This document shows positions 40,800-48,508 of a stretch of DNA of 64,000 nucleotides, piece by piece. Location: assembly GCA_040755835.1 (NCBI GenBank), contig JBFMAB010000059.1:124001-188000 (forward strand), in the 5' to 3' direction. This DNA is from JADLDB01 sp040755835. GTDB lineage: Bacteria > Myxococcota > Myxococcia > Myxococcales > Myxococcaceae. The notes under the pieces are model-generated. The model was not told the origin of the DNA and did no database searches. It saw only the letters and a list, made by a program, of their open reading frames with translations. Position 1 is the stretch's first letter. Every line of letters starts with the position of its first letter. A program made the translations under genes and the position numbers.

Positions 40800-42623
40800 T
40801 CACGGGTTGCCGGGCTGCACCTGCGACGGCAGGCAGCCGGGCAGGAAGTCCTCGGGCCGCACGCGGATGATGCCGTCGTGCGGAGACTTGATGCCGCCCA
40901 CCGGGAAGCGCGTGGTGGTGTGGCGGAAGGCGCGCATGATCGACCGTCCCGTCGGGTCGTCGCCCGGCCGCATCGACGTCGTCACGAAGATGTCGTTGTA
41001 GCCGGCGCCGCGGCGGTACAGCGGCGCACCGCCGTCGGGGTTGCCCGCGTCGCGGGTGTCCGGGAGCGTGTTCGCCAGCGACACGTTCGCGATACGGAAC
41101 GAGAAGCACTGCCGGCCCTCGCCGTCGACGCCGCCGTCCTTCAGCACCTCGTAGCGGTAACCGATGACGGACAGGTTCTCCGAGTCCACCACCAGCGGGT
41201 CGGTGTGCATCATCAGTTCGGCGCGGTTCACCAGCTGGTCGTTGTCCGGGTCCTGGTCCAGGTCCTTCGACGACGGCTGCGTGCCCAGCTTGAACTCCAC
41301 CGCGTCGGAGATGCCGTCGTCGTCGCTGTCCATGCGCAGCGCGTTGGTGCCGACGATCTGCTCGTCGCAGTCCAACAGGCCGTCGCAGTCCTGGTCGACG
41401 CCGCGCAGCTCCGGCGGGCAGCCGGGGTCCAGCCCGCCGCCGTCCGGCAGCGCGACCTGATTGGGCGTGAAGTTGCCGCCGCGTCCGCGGAAGTACACCT
41501 CGACGCCGTCGGAAAACCCGTCCCCGTCGGTGTCCACCACCCACGGCAGCGTCCCTTCCTTGCCTTCGTCGGGGATGTTCGGGTCCGGGTGGAAGTCGAG
41601 GAGCCCGTCGCTGTCCGTGTCGGCGAGGTCCAGGGGGCTGCCCGCCGGCGCCGAGAAGTTCGACGCCACCAGCTTGTCGAACGAGAACGTGCGCCGCACC
41701 TGCCCGAAGCGGAAATTGAGGAAGTTGATCGGCTCGTTGTTCCGGAAGTCGCGGAAGTCGCCGCCGCCCAGGTCCGCCATGCGTTGGAGCCGCTCGGCGT
41801 TCTGGTTGACGATGAGCAGCGGGCAGCTGCCCGGCGGGAGGTTGGGGATGCGGCAGGAGCTGCCGCCCGACGGAAGGGTGATGCCGCCGTCGAAGTCGCA
41901 GTTGGTCGACGCCACCGGCTGCGTCGGCAGGAAGACGTGCACGGTGTTGAGCCGCACGTCGTCGGCGAGGTCCTTCAGCTGGCGAATGCGGCGCACCGCG
42001 TCGCCGCAGAGCAGCTCGTCGTCCTGGTTGTTGGTGGGCTGACCGTCGGACAGGAAGATGACGGAGTACTTCGCCCGCGTCTCGCCGCCGTCGAGGTTGA
42101 TGCGCGTGTTGGCGATGTCGCGGTTGATGACCGCGTAGATGTCCGACAGCGGCTTCACGAAGTCCGTCGAGTCACGGTTCGCCATGTTGCCCGGCGCCGT
42201 GAAGCTCAAGATGCGCTGGCGCAGGTTGTCCTTGTCGGCCTGGTCGTAGTCGGTGACGCGCTCGAACTCCGCCAGGCCCGACTTCGACAGCCACGCGGTG
42301 GTGCTGCCCGCGAACAGCATCACCAGGAAGGACACCTCGTCCTCCTGAGGCAGGTTGTCCAGCAGGTCCACCGTCGCCGTCGCGCGGCTGCCGTTCGGGT
42401 CCGTGACGCGCATCGATTGCGAGGCGTCCATGGCGATGAGAATCTTGATCGGGCGGATCACCTCGTTCGTCGACGGCGTGCAGAACTCGCCTTCGATGCT
42501 GACCGTGCGGTCGCGCGGCAGCTGGTCCTCGCGGCGCTGGTCGTACAGGTACGTGTCCGTGCAGGACAGGAAGATGGCCACCGCCCCGGCGGCGGCCAAC
42601 GCGATCCTGGGAGCTGGTTTCAT
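40800..42623 (-). CDS. VWA/thrombospondin-type-3 lipoprotein, paralogue 1
   Basis: A 607-residue lipoprotein with ATG at 42621-42623, overlapping the stop of the next VWA gene (ATGA). Lipobox FLSC (Cys21). A short conserved segment IEGEFCTP precedes a von Willebrand A domain (~55-310) with an intact MIDAS (D66-A-S68-Q-S70) and FLSDGQP. Then come calcium-binding TSP3-like repeats (DTDSDGLLD, DTDGDGFSDGVEV, DQDCDGLLDCDE, DSDDDGISDAVEFKLG). The C-terminal ~130 residues share with both paralogues the pattern 'Y.Y....GEGRQCFSFRIANV' and 'GYNDIF'. M. xanthus gliding adhesins CglB and CglD are VWA lipoproteins of this kind, so metal-dependent adhesion at the cell surface is likely. Orthology to CglD is possible but unproven. 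Confidence 0.85.
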   Translation of the reverse strand: MKPAPRIALAAAGAVAIFLSCTDTYLYDQRREDQLPRDRTVSIEGEFCTPSTNEVIRPIKILIAMDASQSMRVTDPNGSRATATVDLLDNLPQEDEVSFLVMLFAGSTTAWLSKSGLAEFERVTDYDQADKDNLRQRILSFTAPGNMANRDSTDFVKPLSDIYAVINRDIANTRINLDGGETRAKYSVIFLSDGQPTNNQDDELLCGDAVRRIRQLKDLADDVRLNTVHVFLPTQPVASTNCDFDGGITLPSGGSSCRIPNLPPGSCPLLIVNQNAERLQRMADLGGGDFRDFRNNEPINFLNFRFGQVRRTFSFDKLVASNFSAPAGSPLDLADTDSDGLLDFHPDPNIPDEGKEGTLPWVVDTDGDGFSDGVEVYFRGRGGNFTPNQVALPDGGGLDPGCPPELRGVDQDCDGLLDCDEQIVGTNALRMDSDDDGISDAVEFKLGTQPSSKDLDQDPDNDQLVNRAELMMHTDPLVVDSENLSVIGYRYEVLKDGGVDGEGRQCFSFRIANVSLANTLPDTRDAGNPDGGAPLYRRGAGYNDIFVTTSMRPGDDPTGRSIMRAFRHTTTRFPVGGIKSPHDGIIRVRPEDFLPGCLPSQVQPGNP

Positions 42624-44614
42624 TGACACGCTCTCGTCTGGCCCACCGACGGCGAGATGCCCACGCACAGCTGCTCGTACTGCGCGGGGTCGACCATCTG
42701 GGAGGGCGCGGTGAAGTCTCCGTCCGTCATGGGCGGCGTCTCCGGCCCGGCTGGCACGCGGCACGACGGCGGGGCGAACTGCGCCCAGGCGCACGCCGTC
42801 TTCCACACGCCGTAGTCCGTCGCGACGCCGCTCTCCGGCGCCTCGCCGAACCACACCTTGAAGAGGTTGAACCCCTGCCGCAGCCCCGCGCGGTTGGGCG
42901 GCGTCACCAGCTGCAGGTTCGACACGCTGAAGCGGTAGCAGATGCGCCCGTCGGCCTGCGGCTCGCTGGTGAGCGCGTACTGGTAGGCGTTCTTCTGCTG
43001 GAACTCCGTGTCGCGGCGGACCGGGTTCGAGCCCAGGCGGAACTCCTCGGCGTCGGGAACGCCGTCGCCGTCGGTGTCCAGGCCAGCGGCCTGCGGCTTG
43101 AGCGGGTCGAGCCCATAGCGCGTTTCGAGCCCGTCGGGCACGCCGTCGCCGTCCGAGTCCACCAGCGTGGGCCTGGTCTTCAGGTACGCCTCGGCCCACT
43201 GCGAGAGCCCGTCGCCGTCCGTGTCCCGCGAGGTGCAGTTGGGCGTCAGCGGCGACGCCGGGTCGCAGCCGCGGCCGTCCTTGGTGTCGGGCCGGAAGCC
43301 GTCGTCGAAGGAGCGCACCTCGAAGGCGTCGTCGAAGCCGTCGCCGTCCGTGTCCGAGAAGAACTTGTTCGTCTTGTTCGAGAAGTCGTTGTCCTGCTCG
43401 TCGATGAGCCCGTCGCCGTCGGTGTCCACCACGCGATCGGTGTCGCCCGGCTCGCTCGAAAGCGCCTGCACCATGAGCGTCTTCATCACGTTGCGCGAGA
43501 ACAGCGACGAGTAGTCGAGCGCGCCGAGGTTCAGCTGGCCGATCCCGGTGAAGTCATTGAACTCCTGGTAGACGCCGTTGCCGCGCTGCGCGAGCTGCTG
43601 CAGCGTCCACCGGGCGATGTCCTTCGCCGCCGCCGGGCCGTCGGGCACCGCCACGGGGCCGGGCCACCGCACGTACTGGCCGTACACGTCCTGGCAGATC
43701 GGCCCGCACGCCCGAACTGCCTCGAGGTTGAACAAGAGCACCGTGTGCAGGCGGATGTCGCCGATGTTGTACTGCTGCTTCAGCTCCATCAGCTGGTCCA
43801 CGTAGCTGAACAGCTGGTAGTTCTGGTTGCGGTCAGTACCAGCCACGAAGCCGGTGATGGCGTCGGGGTCGTCAGGGTCGATGGTGTTGCAGAAGTCGCC
43901 CGCACCGAAGGAGTCCGCCCAGGTCAGCTCGGGGTTCAGATCGTCGGCGTACTGCGTGAGGTTGTCGTTCGCCGAGCATCTGGGGAACGGCACGCCGTCG
44001 GTGAGGAACACCACGACGTAGCGCGTGCGGGGAAGCAGTTCGGGGCTGTTCAGCTCGGTCTGGGCGATGTCGCTCGACACCAGGCCGTACGCGTACGCCA
44101 GCGCGCCCTGGTAGTCGGTCCCCTTGCCAAGCTCGGCCTGCAGCGTGTTGACGCGGTTGCGCAGCGTCGCGTCGGGGCGGCCGAAGCGCGTCGAGCCGAT
44201 GCCGGTGCTCCCCGGCCACACGCCCTTCACGTTGGTCTCGAACGGCACGAGCGCCACCTCGACGTTCGGCTGCGTCGCGAACTGATCCAGCAGGCGGTTC
44301 AGCGCGCGCACGCGGCCCGGCTGCGTCACGCCCGGGGGCACCGTCGCGTACATCTCGCAGAAGCCGCTCGACTCCTGCGAGCCGGGCGGGTCCGAGATGC
44401 ACATGGAGCCGGACTGGTCGACGATCAACACCACCTTCACCGGGAAGCCCGTCGGGTCCGGCGGCGAGGTGCAGACCTCCCCCGCGATCGTCAGCCGGTC
44501 GTCGACGTTGGTGACGTCCTTCTGCTTGGGCTCGATGAAGACGTCCGAGCACGAGGCGAGAAGTGCAGCCCCCGGCAACATCGCCAGCACCGTCCAGCGC
44601 AGCAGCTTGCTCAT
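42620..44614 (-). CDS. VWA/thrombospondin-type-3 lipoprotein, paralogue 2
   Basis: A 664-residue lipoprotein with ATG at 44612-44614, preceded by GGGAGAA. Lipobox LLASC (Cys22). IAGEVCTS precedes a VWA domain (~58-390) with a perfect MIDAS (D66-Q-S68-G-S70) and FLTDGVP; several cysteines in the domain could form disulfides, as in CglB. TSP3-like repeats follow (DTDGDGLIDEQDND, DTDGDGFDDAFEV, DTDGDGLSQWAEAYL, DSDGDGVPDGLET, DTDGDGVPDAEEFRLGSNP). The C-terminal module begins 'YQYALTSEPQADGRICYRFS' and includes 'GFNLFKVWFGEAPESG'. It is coupled by overlap to paralogue 1. Its likely role is a surface adhesin whose VWA domain binds a ligand through the metal site. Confidence 0.87.
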   Translation of the reverse strand: MSKLLRWTVLAMLPGAALLASCSDVFIEPKQKDVTNVDDRLTIAGEVCTSPPDPTGFPVKVVLIVDQSGSMCISDPPGSQESSGFCEMYATVPPGVTQPGRVRALNRLLDQFATQPNVEVALVPFETNVKGVWPGSTGIGSTRFGRPDATLRNRVNTLQAELGKGTDYQGALAYAYGLVSSDIAQTELNSPELLPRTRYVVVFLTDGVPFPRCSANDNLTQYADDLNPELTWADSFGAGDFCNTIDPDDPDAITGFVAGTDRNQNYQLFSYVDQLMELKQQYNIGDIRLHTVLLFNLEAVRACGPICQDVYGQYVRWPGPVAVPDGPAAAKDIARWTLQQLAQRGNGVYQEFNDFTGIGQLNLGALDYSSLFSRNVMKTLMVQALSSEPGDTDRVVDTDGDGLIDEQDNDFSNKTNKFFSDTDGDGFDDAFEVRSFDDGFRPDTKDGRGCDPASPLTPNCTSRDTDGDGLSQWAEAYLKTRPTLVDSDGDGVPDGLETRYGLDPLKPQAAGLDTDGDGVPDAEEFRLGSNPVRRDTEFQQKNAYQYALTSEPQADGRICYRFSVSNLQLVTPPNRAGLRQGFNLFKVWFGEAPESGVATDYGVWKTACAWAQFAPPSCRVPAGPETPPMTDGDFTAPSQMVDPAQYEQLCVGISPSVGQTRACQ

Positions 44615-44761
44615 GGGTTCTCCCGACCGGCCCCTTTGGGCCTGACAGCGTACAAAAGGACCAAGCCCCCCGTCAGCACGTGTGCCGACGAGGGGCCCTG
44701 GCGGTTCACCATGTCGGTGGAGCGGCGGGCGAAGGAGCCACGACGCCCACGCCCCACCCGG

Positions 44762-46066
44762 TTACCGGCGACGGCGGATGAGGGCGAGGAGCGCCAGGCC
44801 CAGGCCGGCGATCGACGCGTCCATCGGCACCGCGCTGCACGTCTGGGCGCCACCACCCTTGCCGTCCGGGGTCGCCGTCATCTTGAGCTCCGACACGGAG
44901 TCACGCTGGTCGGGGTACGCGCGGTCCGGGAAGGCCAGGTGGGCCTGCAGCTGCAGCGTGTACTCGCCGTCGACGTCCGCGGTGAAGGTGGGCACGTTGC
45001 CGTCCTGGTACGCGTAGGCCCAGTGGCGCGACATGGTGACGACCCCCTGCGGGTTCTCGATGGCGGCCTTCGAGCCCGCCGGACGCGACGAGACGGTCCA
45101 GATGTACTCGATGGCGGCGCCGTTGCGGTTGGCGAACAGCGGGAGGCGGAACTTCTCACCGGCCTTCAGCATGATGCTGCCGCCGCCGTGCACCCGGAAC
45201 GGGCTGTTCGGGTCGAGGCAGTCCGCCGGATTCGAGCGGTCCACCACCACGCAGTAGCGCGCGTCACAGAGGTCGCCCAGGCCGTCGCCGTCGTCGTCCC
45301 ACTGGTCGCGGTTGCGCACCATGCCGCAGTTGTCCGCCGTGTTGAGGATGCCGTCGTTGTCGATGTCGAGGTCGCAGACGTCGCCGAGGCCGTCGAGGTC
45401 CGTGTCGAGCTGGCTCGAGTTCACCGCGCTCAGGCAGTTGTCACGCGCGTCGTTGATGCCGTCGCCGTCGACGTCGGCGTTGCAGAGCGGGTCGTTGATG
45501 ACGTTCTGCGCGGGGTTGGCAATCGCCGGGCAGTTGTCGTTGACGTCGAGGATGCCGTCGCCGTCATCGTCGTCGTCGCACAGGTTGCCGAGGCCGTTTC
45601 CGTCGATGTCGCCCTGGTCGAGGTTGGGAATGAACTGGCAGTTGTCCGCCGCGTTGGCGACGCCGTCACCGTCGATGTCGGCGTCGCACGCGTCGCCCGA
45701 GCCGTCACCGTCGACGTCGAGCTGCGAGAAGTTCGACGCGGCCGAGCAGTTGTCGCAGAGGTCGCCGACGCCGTCGCCGTCCACGTCCGCCTGGTCGCGG
45801 TTGGAGACGAAGGCGCAGTTGTCGGTGTCGTCGGCCTTGCCGTCGCCGTCCGCGTCATCCGTGTACGCCAGCGTCTTGCCGTCGTCCGTGTAGGCCACCC
45901 ACACCGAGCAGCCGCAGCCGCAGCCACAGCCACCGCCCTCTTCCTTCGGCTTGCCGCACTGGCTGCCGAGACACTCGGGGTTGTCGTTATTGCCCTGCGC
46001 GGCTGCGGGCATGGCCCACAGCACCGTCAGCGCACCCACCATCACTGCCATCAACTTGCGATTCAT
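44762..46066 (-). CDS. Thrombospondin-type-3 repeat protein with MYXO-CTERM-like tail
   Basis: A 434-residue protein; ATG at 46064-46066 follows AAGGAG with good spacing. A type-I signal peptide ends at AAAQG. A Gly/Cys-rich knot (GGGCGCGCGC, ~50-60) is followed by eight or so TSP3 repeats (~75-295; units such as DADGDGKADDTDNC, DVDGDGVGDLCDNC, DTDLDGLGDVCD), which bind many calcium ions in eukaryotic thrombospondins. Residues ~310-400 are a PKD/Ig-like beta domain ('AIEYIWTVSSRPAGSKAAI'). The C-terminus has a Cys, a hydrophobic stretch GLGLALLALI and RRRR, matching a MYXO-CTERM sorting tail, so it should be processed and anchored at the cell surface. It lies between VWA paralogues 2 and 3. 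Confidence 0.88.
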   Translation of the reverse strand: MNRKLMAVMVGALTVLWAMPAAAQGNNDNPECLGSQCGKPKEEGGGCGCGCGCSVWVAYTDDGKTLAYTDDADGDGKADDTDNCAFVSNRDQADVDGDGVGDLCDNCSAASNFSQLDVDGDGSGDACDADIDGDGVANAADNCQFIPNLDQGDIDGNGLGNLCDDDDDGDGILDVNDNCPAIANPAQNVINDPLCNADVDGDGINDARDNCLSAVNSSQLDTDLDGLGDVCDLDIDNDGILNTADNCGMVRNRDQWDDDGDGLGDLCDARYCVVVDRSNPADCLDPNSPFRVHGGGSIMLKAGEKFRLPLFANRNGAAIEYIWTVSSRPAGSKAAIENPQGVVTMSRHWAYAYQDGNVPTFTADVDGEYTLQLQAHLAFPDRAYPDQRDSVSELKMTATPDGKGGGAQTCSAVPMDASIAGLGLALLALIRRRR

Positions 46067-46247
46067 CGTGTTGGCTCCTTTCGAGGCGAAACCGAGCGGG
46101 GAAGTAGCAAGCACCGATCCAACCGCTGATCCGGCTTTCTGCGCTCGTGGTTCAACGGGTTAGGCGAGCAGCGAGGCGAAAGCGGCTGGGGGGTGAGGGG
46201 GGCGCCCCCCACTCAAGGTGGGGAGGGAACTCCACACCCCACGCGGG

Positions 46248-47882
46248 TCACAGCCCGGTGACGAAATCGTCGGGGGTGAAGGTGACGACGCCCCGCGGCT
46301 TCCGGGTCGCGGGCGGGGTGAATCTGATTTGCGGGACGAACAGCGAGCCGATGCCCGTACCGCGGGGATCGTTGTCGCGCCCGACCTGGAAGTAGATGTA
46401 GATGTCGTTGGTGCCCTGCGGAATGATCAGCCCGGTGCCGTCGGGCGAAGGCCGCTTCTGCGTGCCAACCACCGTCACGTTGTAGATGTCGAGCTCATAG
46501 CAGGCGCGGCCGTCGGGCGTCGGCGGTGCGTCCTTGATGTCGTAGCCGTAGCCGCGCTCCTGCTGGAAGGCGATGTCGGCGGAGATCGGATCGGTGTGCG
46601 CAATGAGCTCGCCCACGTTGGGGAGGCCATCGCGGTCATCGTCGGCCAGATCCTCGGCGATGAGCGGGTTGGTGCTCCCGAGGAACTCTGCGAGGTCCGG
46701 CAGGCCGTCGCCGTCGGTGTCGGTGATGCAGCTGTCGGTACCGAGCACCCGCTCCTCACAGTCGTTCAGGCGGTCGCCGTCTTCGTCGTTGGTGTAATTG
46801 CAGCCCTTCACGATGTCGATGTTCTCACCGGTGGGGGCGCCGTTCGCGTCGAGAATGACCGCCGGCTTGAGGCCCATCTTGAGCTCCACACCGTCACTCA
46901 GGCCGTCGTAGTCGGTGTCGGTCAGCGTCGGGTCGGTGCCGATCTCCTCTTCCTGCAGGTCGGAGATGCCGTCGCCGTCACTGTCCACCAGCACCTCGCC
47001 GTTGCGGGACAGCGCGTTGCGGTTCATCGCGATGAGGCGCTTGAGCTTGAGCGCCCGCTGCAGCGACGCGTAATTGAGCGAGGTGAGCACGTCCTCGAGC
47101 ACGTCGGGGGTCGCCTCCTTCAGCTCGGTTCCACCGGCGCGGGCGATCGCGGCCGCCTGGTAGCGAGCGACGACGTCGGGCATGTCGCGCACATAAACCG
47201 GCTGCACGGTGACCTCGCCGGCGTTGTACTTCTTGCCGATCGCCTTGAGCTCCTCGGTGACGCGCGCGAGCTCGCACGAGCTGCACTGCGCCTCGTCGGG
47301 GAGGAAGGCGTTGCACTTCGCGTCGATGCCCGCGTTGAACACCGGGTTCGCGCAGCTGGTGTCGGGCGAGGACATGACCAGCACGATGTAGTAGCGCGTG
47401 CGGGCCACCTGCCCTCGGCAGCCCGTCTGCATGTCGCCGCCGATGATGCTCTGCGCCAGCTTGAGCGGCGCGCGGTGCGACACCGGGCCCGTCTCGGACT
47501 TGTTGCTGTTGTACTGGGTGATTGCCTGCGCCACCCGCTCGTCTCGCGCGAAGCTGCCCAGGTAGCCGGTCGCCAGGGCGTGGTAGCCGACGATGGAGAA
47601 GCTGATGTTCTGGTCGGAGAACTGCGTGGTGACCGCGTTCAGCGCTTCGGTCGTCTTCGTGATGATGGTGGGGTCGATGCCCGCACCGCCTTCCAGCGCG
47701 AACAGCACCTTCACCGGGAACGCCTCGCCGCTCGCGAGCGGCACGCAGACAGTGCCCCGGAACTCGGAGCGATCCGGGCCGCTCGGTCCCGCTCCCCCAG
47801 CGGCGTACAGCCCGGCGTCAGTGCAACCGGCGACGGCGAGCACGAAGACCGCGATCAACCCGCGAGCGTGAAGCGTGCGCAT
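46248..47882 (-). CDS. VWA-like/TSP3 lipoprotein, paralogue 3 with degenerate MIDAS
   Basis: A 544-residue lipoprotein with ATG at 47880-47882; the frame is open to 48044 but the signal peptide fixes the start (lipobox VAGC, Cys20). FRGTVCVP corresponds to the conserved segment of the paralogues. The VWA-like domain (~55-330) keeps the fold pattern but the MIDAS loop reads E-G-G-A-G where the others have D-x-S-x-S, so metal-dependent ligand binding should be lost or altered. TSP3-like repeats (DSDGDGISDLQEEEIG, DTDYDGLSDGVELKMG, DEDGDRLNDCEER, DTDGDGLPDLAEF) and the shared C-terminal module (YGYDIKDAPPTPDGRACYEL, GTNDIYIYF) follow. It is the first gene of the leftward run and faces the Glt-like cluster across a 242-base divergent intergenic region. 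Confidence 0.84.
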   Translation of the reverse strand: MRTLHARGLIAVFVLAVAGCTDAGLYAAGGAGPSGPDRSEFRGTVCVPLASGEAFPVKVLFALEGGAGIDPTIITKTTEALNAVTTQFSDQNISFSIVGYHALATGYLGSFARDERVAQAITQYNSNKSETGPVSHRAPLKLAQSIIGGDMQTGCRGQVARTRYYIVLVMSSPDTSCANPVFNAGIDAKCNAFLPDEAQCSSCELARVTEELKAIGKKYNAGEVTVQPVYVRDMPDVVARYQAAAIARAGGTELKEATPDVLEDVLTSLNYASLQRALKLKRLIAMNRNALSRNGEVLVDSDGDGISDLQEEEIGTDPTLTDTDYDGLSDGVELKMGLKPAVILDANGAPTGENIDIVKGCNYTNDEDGDRLNDCEERVLGTDSCITDTDGDGLPDLAEFLGSTNPLIAEDLADDDRDGLPNVGELIAHTDPISADIAFQQERGYGYDIKDAPPTPDGRACYELDIYNVTVVGTQKRPSPDGTGLIIPQGTNDIYIYFQVGRDNDPRGTGIGSLFVPQIRFTPPATRKPRGVVTFTPDDFVTGL

Positions 47883-48124
47883 GACTCGCCGGACCTTACT
47901 ACGGCGCGCGCGTCCGGCACGCCCCCGACGTCGGTCGAAGGAACTCCAGGGTGAACCGTGGTGTCGGCCTCTGGACACTGCACCTGTTCGCCGCAGCGGA
48001 GCCTCGACCGATGCCCTCCCTTCTTCACGGAACACACCGCGCACTCTGTGCGACGAGTCCGACCTCGCTCACGTGTAAACCTTGACGATGCGCCTTCGGG
48101 TTCGCTCTTATCCAAAGGACTGCC

Positions 48125-48466
48125 ATGCGCTCGATTCTCCCCGCGCTCTGCGCGCTTGCGGTGATCCTGTCGTTCGACGCCAACGCCGCGCCACGGAAGA
48201 AGGCCGGCAAGAAGCCCCCCGCGGCCGCCGCGCCAGCCACGGCCCCGCAAGCCGCGCCCGAAGCCTCGGCGTCGAGTGACTCCGGTGGTGCGCCCGCCGT
48301 GCGCGGCCCGACGCGCATCGACTTCGACGATCGTCTGATCCAGGGCCAGACGAACAAGTCGGGCGCGGTGTACCTGTACGATCGCAAGGAGCTGAAGGTG
48401 CGCTCGATGATCAAAAAGCGCGAAAACTTCCGCGACGAAATCATCGGCTCCCTCTACGACAGCTGA
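48125..48466 (+). CDS. Small periplasmic protein, GltF/CglF-like position
   Basis: A 113-residue secreted protein with ATG at 48125 and AAAGGA 5 bases upstream. The type-I signal peptide ends at DANAA. A Lys/Pro/Ala-rich linker (25-55) is followed by a compact conserved-looking block 'TRIDFDDRLIQGQTNKSGAV' and 'RKELKVRSMIKKRENFRDEI' to the end. It precedes the FHA/AgmX-type gene by 42 bases, the same order as the small secreted protein gltF (cglF) and gltG in the M. xanthus gliding cluster as I remember it. I assign it as a candidate GltF-like periplasmic component from position, size and signal peptide. Sequence-level homology should be checked. Confidence 0.6.
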   Translation: MRSILPALCALAVILSFDANAAPRKKAGKKPPAAAAPATAPQAAPEASASSDSGGAPAVRGPTRIDFDDRLIQGQTNKSGAVYLYDRKELKVRSMIKKRENFRDEIIGSLYDS

Positions 48467-48508
48467 TCCACCGCTGGCTCCCCCACCATTGCCGCGAGGA
48501 ACCCACTC

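Noticed and set aside
45240..45930. Regular short DNA repeats resembling a CRISPR array
   Set aside because: They are the coding repeats of thrombospondin type 3 units (DxDxDG) within one continuous gene; spacers are not unique and units vary.
48082..48111. TTGACG-N18-TCTTAT as promoter of the GltF-like gene
   Set aside because: It would start transcription at about 48118, inside the ribosome-binding site; the real promoter is probably further upstream.
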